A stretch of 8,215 nucleotides of DNA, from contig JAKAMD010000150.1 of NCBI GenBank assembly GCA_021823875.1, forward strand, positions 1 to 8,215. Reading direction: 5' to 3'. Below, piece by piece: positions 4,478 to 8,215 of the stretch; position 1 is the stretch's first letter; every line of letters begins with the position of its first letter. A program made the position numbers and the translations under genes. The DNA comes from Pseudomonadota bacterium (GTDB lineage Bacteria > Pseudomonadota > Alphaproteobacteria > Rhizobiales > Xanthobacteraceae). The notes under the pieces were generated by a model that was not told the DNA's origin, did no database searches, and saw nothing but the letters and a program-made list of their open reading frames with translations.

Positions 4478-6814
4478 TTATGAGCCGACGCCCTCGTTCG
4501 CTTCCATCGCCTTCCGGCACGCTTCCCACACTTTCGCCGGCGTTGCCGGCATCTCCATGTGATCGGCGGCGCCGTTCGGGATGGCATGCGCGACCGCATT
4601 CATCACCGCAGCGATCGCCGCCGTGGTGCCGGCTTCGCCGGTGCCCTTGACCCCGAGCGGATTGGTGGTTGCCGGCATCGAATGCATGGCCTCGCGCAAT
4701 TCGCCCGGCATGTCGTGCGCATGCGGCATGCCGTAATCCATGAACGAGCCGGTGACGAGCTGGCCGCTGTCCGCGTCATAGATCGCGTTTTCCAACAGCG
4801 CCTGGCCGAGCCCGTTGGCGATCGAGCCCTGCACCTGGCCTTCGACGATGATCTTGTCGAGCGGCGTGCCGCAATCGTCGACCGCGGTATAGGTCACCAG
4901 ATCGAGGTGGCCGGTCTCCGGATCGATCTCCACTTCGGCGATGTGGCAGCCGTTGGGGAAGGTGAGCGGCGCCTCGCCCTTGTCCTTGGTGTCGAGGCTC
5001 TCGCCGATCTCCTTCGCGCGCCGCGCGCATTCGAACAGCGAGATCTTGCGGTCGGTGCCGACCACGCTGAAGTCGCCGTCGCCGTACTGGATGTCGCTTT
5101 CGGACGTCTCCAAGAGCGCGGCCGCGACCTTCTTGCCCTTCTCCAGCATCAGGTCGGCGACGCGCCAGATGGCGGTGCCGGCGGTCATGGCCGAGCGCGA
5201 GCCGACCGAGGCGAAGCCGGGCAGCTCCATGGCGCTGTCGCCGTGGCGGTGCTCGATGCGCTTTGGATCAATGCCGAGCTTGCCGGCGATCAGCCGGCCG
5301 AACACGGTGGCGTGGCTCTGGCCGGTCGATTGCACGTTGAAGCCGATGACGAGCTTGTCGCCCTCGAACTTGATCAGGGCGGATTCGGTCGGCATGGCTC
5401 CGGCGTGCTCCAGCATGCAGGAGACGCCGATGCCGCGGTATTTCTTGCGCCGCGCGCTCTCGCGCTTGCGCTTGGCGAAGCCGGCATAGTCTGCAAGCTC
5501 CAGCGCCTTGTCGACGATGCCGGGGAAGTCGCCGCTGTCGTAAGTGTTGCCGACTGCGGTCTTGCACGGGATCGCCGATTTCGGGATCAGGTTCTTCTTG
5601 CGCAGCCGTACCGGGTCCATGCCGACGACGCGCGCGGCTTCCTCCACCACGCGCTCGAGCGCGTAATTTGCCTCCGGCCGTCCGGCGCCGCGATAGGGGC
5701 CGATCGGCACCGTGTTGGAGAAATAGCAGCCCACCGTCACCGCGATCTTGGGAACGCGGTACATGCCGGGCAGGCAGCGCGCGAAATTATTGGTGTTGAG
5801 GCCGATGCCGGCATTGCTGACATAGGCGCCCTGGTTGCACAGATGGCGCATGCGCAGCGCCAGGAACTTGCCCTTGTCGTCGAGCGCAAGTTCGGCATGG
5901 GTGACGGTGTCGCGCGCCTGCGTGTCGGTGACGAAGGCCTCCGAGCGGGTCGACTGCCAATGCACCGGGCGCCCCGTCTTGCGGGCGCCGACCAGCAGCG
6001 CGACGTATTCCGCGTAGAACGGCGTCTTCATGCCGAAGGCGCCGCCGACATCCGCGGTCAGCACGCGCAGCTTGCCGGGCGCCACGCCCATGATGGCGGC
6101 GCCCATGTTGCGTATGGGATCGGCGCCCTGCGAGCAGGCGTGCAGCGTGTAGCTGTCGTTGGCCGCGTCATAGACACCGGTGGCGCCGCGCGTTTCCATC
6201 GAGGCCACCACCATGCGCTGGTTGGTGACGGTCACCTTCGCGACATGCGGTGCGCTGGCAATGATACGCTCGACCTCATGCTCGTTCTCCTCGCTCGGCA
6301 GCGGCCCGGGCCAGTCGATGCAGAGATTGCCCGGTACGTCGGCGAACAGTTGCGGCGCGTCCTTCTTCATCGCCGTGGCGAGATCGACCACCGGCGTCAG
6401 TTCCTCGTACGCGACCTCCACTCGGTCGGCGGCATCGAGCGCGGCGCCCACGCTCTCCGCGATCACCATGGCGATGGCTTCGCCGGCGAACATCACGGTG
6501 TCGCCGACCAGCGCCGGGCGGAACGGCATCGCCGCCTTGGCGCCGCCGCGGCCGACCACCGGCGGATGGCGCGAGACGCTGCCGACGCCGGCCGCCTGGA
6601 TGTCGGCGGCGGTGAGCACCGCCAGCACGTGTCTGCTCTTCAGCGCTTCCTCGATCCGCACCGCCTTGACGCGCGCATGCGCGTGCGGCGAGCGCACGAA
6701 CACCGCATAGGCCTGGTTCGGCAGGCGCGGGTCGTCGGTGAAACGGCCGGCGCCGCGGATCAGGGCGTCGTCTTCGAGGCGCGGCTCGTTCTTGCTGCGG
6801 GGAGGAAGTTTCAT
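4478..6814 (-). CDS. Molybdopterin-binding large subunit, xanthine dehydrogenase/CO-dehydrogenase family, 778 aa
   Basis: This subunit carries the molybdenum-cytosine-dinucleotide site of a molybdenum hydroxylase. An N-terminal alpha/beta hammerhead (about 10-130) has RGAGRFTDD and RSPHAHARV (41-49). The cofactor-binding part carries SQG with Q229, GGAFGMK (257-263), PYRGAGR (373-379) and STGQSHAT. Near the end GTGEAG contains E727, the expected catalytic glutamate. PYRGAGR is the form II type loop; true aerobic CO dehydrogenase has AYxCSFR with the copper-ligand cysteine, so CO oxidation is not supported. Length (778) is normal for the family and the frame is intact. The ATG at 6814 is chosen because the protein then opens MKLPPRSKNEPRLED, typical of the family; a GTG 60 bases upstream would add residues unlike it. 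No FeS or FAD subunit gene is adjacent, which is unusual. The substrate is unknown. Confidence 0.9.
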   Translation of the reverse strand: MKLPPRSKNEPRLEDDALIRGAGRFTDDPRLPNQAYAVFVRSPHAHARVKAVRIEEALKSRHVLAVLTAADIQAAGVGSVSRHPPVVGRGGAKAAMPFRPALVGDTVMFAGEAIAMVIAESVGAALDAADRVEVAYEELTPVVDLATAMKKDAPQLFADVPGNLCIDWPGPLPSEENEHEVERIIASAPHVAKVTVTNQRMVVASMETRGATGVYDAANDSYTLHACSQGADPIRNMGAAIMGVAPGKLRVLTADVGGAFGMKTPFYAEYVALLVGARKTGRPVHWQSTRSEAFVTDTQARDTVTHAELALDDKGKFLALRMRHLCNQGAYVSNAGIGLNTNNFARCLPGMYRVPKIAVTVGCYFSNTVPIGPYRGAGRPEANYALERVVEEAARVVGMDPVRLRKKNLIPKSAIPCKTAVGNTYDSGDFPGIVDKALELADYAGFAKRKRESARRKKYRGIGVSCMLEHAGAMPTESALIKFEGDKLVIGFNVQSTGQSHATVFGRLIAGKLGIDPKRIEHRHGDSAMELPGFASVGSRSAMTAGTAIWRVADLMLEKGKKVAAALLETSESDIQYGDGDFSVVGTDRKISLFECARRAKEIGESLDTKDKGEAPLTFPNGCHIAEVEIDPETGHLDLVTYTAVDDCGTPLDKIIVEGQVQGSIANGLGQALLENAIYDADSGQLVTGSFMDYGMPHAHDMPGELREAMHSMPATTNPLGVKGTGEAGTTAAIAAVMNAVAHAIPNGAADHMEMPATPAKVWEACRKAMEANEGVGS

Positions 6815-6951
6815 GAGCAAATCCGGCTGGTACGAGATGGCAGGGGCCTGTTTATAGCTTAAAGAGGGGGGCACGACAGGGGCTTGCGCCGCATTGTCCG
6901 GTGCGGCACGCAGGCGCCCCCAGTCGATGGTGTGCTTTTTCAGAGGGCGAA
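6815..6951. promoter_or_regulatory. Divergent intergenic region with inverted repeat
   Basis: These 137 bases separate the molybdo-enzyme and Ldh-family genes and should hold both promoters. GCCGCA (6888-6893) and TGCGGC (6902-6907) form a perfect inverted repeat with an 8-base spacer, and flanking TGC and GCA can extend it with a 2-base bulge. This is a plausible operator. A short AT-rich motif, TTTATAGCTTAAA (6851-6863), is a candidate -10 or LysR-type T-N11-A site. AGAGGG just before 6952 is the ribosome-binding site of the Ldh gene. No promoter is certain. Confidence 0.4.
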
Positions 6952-8019
6952 ATGGAAACTAAGTCGACCACGCGCGTTCCGCTTGCTGCCGTCACCGGCC
7001 TGATCACCGATGCCATGGTGCAATGTAATCTCCCGCCGCAGGACGCGGCCAAGGTGGCCGAACTGATGCTGGAGGCCGATCTGATCGGCGCCGACGCGCA
7101 TGGTGTGTTCCGGCTGCCGCAATATGTCGATCGGTTCAAGCGCGGTTCGACCAATCCGCGCCCCAATATCAAGGTCGAGCGCACCGCGCCGGCGACCGCG
7201 CTGATCGACGGCGACAATGGCATGGGTCATCTGGTGGTCTCGCGCGCGGCCGAGACGGCGGTCGAGCTGGCGCGCGAATGCGGCGTCGCTTGGGTCGGCA
7301 TGCATCGGTCGAACCATGCCGGCGCCGCCGGGGTCTATGCCGCGCTGCCGCTCAAGGCCGACATGATCGGCCTCTATGCGGCGGTCGCCAATGCCAACCA
7401 CATGCCGGTCGCCGGCGGCGCAGAGCTTCTGCTCGGCACCAATCCGCTGGCGATCGCCATTCCCGCCGGCGAGGAGCCGCCGCTGGTGCTCGACATCGCC
7501 ACCTCCGTCGTCTCCTACGGCACCATCAAGAACCATCGGCTGCAGAATATTCCGTTGCAGCCGAACTGGATGGTCGATCCCACGACCGGCGCAGCCATCA
7601 CCGATCCGCAGAAGAGCGGCGGCGCGCTGCTGTTGCCGATGGGCGGCTACAAGGGCGCCGGCTTGGCGCTGATGCTGGGGCTCATGGCCGGCACGCTCAA
7701 CGGTGCCTTCTTCGGGCGTGATTGCGTCGACTTCAACGCCGAGCCGGGCAAGGCCACCAATACCGGACAGTTCGTGGTGGCGCTCGATCCGTCACGCTTC
7801 CAGAAGCTCGACACGTTCAAGGCTGAGGTCGACCGCCACATGCGCGAATTGCGCGCGTCGAAGCCGCTGCCGGGCGAGACCGTGCGGCTGCCGGGCGAAC
7901 AGCGCGCGCAGCGCCGCGCCGATCGTCTCGCGCACGGCTTGCCGATGGCGCCCGAGCTGCTGGTTCAGTTGGACAAGTTGGCGGCGGAGATGGGTATCAA
8001 GCGGCTAGGAGATCGATAG
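6952..8019 (+). CDS. Ldh family NAD(P)-dependent oxidoreductase (malate/L-lactate dehydrogenase type), 355 aa
   Basis: This is a member of the Ldh_2 superfamily, which is unrelated to Rossmann-fold lactate and malate dehydrogenases and includes ureidoglycolate, sulfolactate, 2,3-diketogulonate and piperideine-2-carboxylate enzymes. These cytoplasmic enzymes interconvert 2-hydroxy (or 2-amino) acids and 2-oxo acids (or imines) with NAD(P). Seen here: GADAHGV with the conserved H50, DGDNGMGH, SNHAGAAG with H122, GTNPLAIAIP starting at 162, LDIATS, then the glycine-rich GGYKGAGLALM. Length (355) is normal. The ATG at 6952 follows AGAGGG; an upstream GTG at 6901 lacks a good site and would fall within the inverted repeat region. 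It is divergent from the molybdo-enzyme gene and may share a regulator with it. Which 2-hydroxy acid is used cannot be told; AllD-like ureidoglycolate dehydrogenase is one possibility but no other allantoin gene is in view. Confidence 0.9.
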   Translation: METKSTTRVPLAAVTGLITDAMVQCNLPPQDAAKVAELMLEADLIGADAHGVFRLPQYVDRFKRGSTNPRPNIKVERTAPATALIDGDNGMGHLVVSRAAETAVELARECGVAWVGMHRSNHAGAAGVYAALPLKADMIGLYAAVANANHMPVAGGAELLLGTNPLAIAIPAGEEPPLVLDIATSVVSYGTIKNHRLQNIPLQPNWMVDPTTGAAITDPQKSGGALLLPMGGYKGAGLALMLGLMAGTLNGAFFGRDCVDFNAEPGKATNTGQFVVALDPSRFQKLDTFKAEVDRHMRELRASKPLPGETVRLPGEQRAQRRADRLAHGLPMAPELLVQLDKLAAEMGIKRLGDR

Positions 8020-8037
8020 CGGCGCCACACGCTCTCT

Positions 8038-8068
8038 CTTTCCCTCTCCCACAAGGGGAGAGGGGAAG
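8038..8068. terminator. Strong bidirectional hairpin, pyrimidine/purine repeat type
   Basis: CTTTCCCTCTCCC (8038-8050) pairs with GGGAGAGGGGAAG (8056-8068), a 13-bp stem with one wobble and an ACAAG loop. It sits between the stop codons of the convergent Ldh gene and the partial gene at 8092, so it may terminate both. The CCCTCTCCC...GGGAGAGGG form is common as a dispersed element in bradyrhizobial and related genomes, so it may also be a mobile or amplified repeat used as a terminator. Confidence 0.6.
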
Positions 8069-8091
8069 CGAGCTTGTTGCGCGCGCCGATA

Positions 8092-8215
8092 TTACGGCGC
8101 CGCGCCTGCGCGGTTCTTCTTCTTCAGATCCGCCACCTGCGACAGCGCGCGGTTCGACAGCGGCAGGTCGACCGGTTCGCCGAGATCGGCCGACAGATCG
8201 GCGGCGGTGTAGGTC
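8092..8215 (-). CDS. C-terminal end of an unidentified protein (partial)
   Basis: The last 40 codons of a minus-strand gene end in TAA at 8092-8094; its 5' part lies beyond the window. Third positions are almost all G or C, the pattern of true genes here. The visible end reads TYTAADLSADLGEPVDLP, then an LSNRALSQVADLKKKNR helix and a short GAAP tail. It is acidic and proline-containing at first, then a charged amphipathic helix. I do not recognise the family. It is convergent with the Ldh gene, with the hairpin at 8038-8068 between them. Confidence 0.6.
   Translation of the reverse strand, partial: TYTAADLSADLGEPVDLPLSNRALSQVADLKKKNRAGAAP

Noticed and set aside
4478..6814. Calling the large subunit aerobic CO dehydrogenase (coxL)
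   Set aside because: The diagnostic AYxCSFR loop with the copper-binding cysteine is absent; the loop is PYRGAGR.
4559..6862. Open frame of 767 codons on the plus strand, antisense to the molybdo-enzyme
   Set aside because: The product is a His/Arg/Ala/Asp-rich composition typical of the antisense of a high-GC gene. The minus strand carries all motifs of a known family.
6814..6874. GTG start at 6874 for the molybdo-enzyme
   Set aside because: The added residues do not look like the family's N-terminus, and the segment lies in the divergent promoter region.

Overview
The window looks like a stretch of chromosome from a high-GC alphaproteobacterium of the Bradyrhizobium/Rhodopseudomonas/Xanthobacteraceae type (order Hyphomicrobiales). 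The grounds are the strong G/C preference at third codon positions, the form of the S21 and cold-shock proteins, several small proteins that resemble families I associate with bradyrhizobia, and two dispersed-repeat-like hairpins (near 56-95 and 8038-8068) of kinds common between genes in that group. No transposase, phage gene, CRISPR array, rRNA or tRNA was seen.

Layout. (1) Positions 1-783 are mostly non-coding: a structured repeat, one probable 75-aa minus-strand gene (248-475), and about 300 bases without a convincing gene. (2) Positions 784-2320 form a minus-strand block of small genes, in transcription order: a doubtful 74-aa ORF, ribosomal protein S21 (TTG start), a 66-aa putative metal-binding protein, a 67-aa cold-shock protein followed by strong hairpins, and a 63-aa hypothetical protein. 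(3) Divergent from this, on the plus strand, are a second cold-shock protein (2697-2906) with a possible RpoH-type promoter and long leader, an 82-aa charged small protein (3041-3289), and a membrane fatty acid desaturase (3286-4314) that overlaps the 82-aa gene by four bases (TTGA). (4) Convergent with the desaturase is a 778-aa molybdenum-hydroxylase large subunit (4478-6814, minus) without its usual FeS and FAD partner genes. (5) Divergent from that is an Ldh-family NAD(P)-dependent 2-hydroxyacid/2-oxoacid oxidoreductase (6952-8019). It is followed by a strong hairpin and then by the C-terminal end of an unidentified minus-strand gene (8092-8215) that runs off the window.

How the genes may work together. 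Region 784-4314 reads as a stress or temperature-adaptation neighbourhood: two RNA-chaperone cold-shock proteins, S21 (which acts in translation initiation) and a desaturase (which adjusts membrane fluidity). Co-regulation is an inference. The molybdo-enzyme and the Ldh-family enzyme share a 137-bp divergent intergenic region containing an inverted repeat, which is compatible with a shared regulator and a common small-molecule oxidation pathway. The substrate cannot be read from the sequence. I found no clearly new multi-gene system. The most useful leads are the cold-shock/desaturase cluster, its RpoH-like promoter, and the orphan molybdo-subunit paired with the Ldh enzyme.
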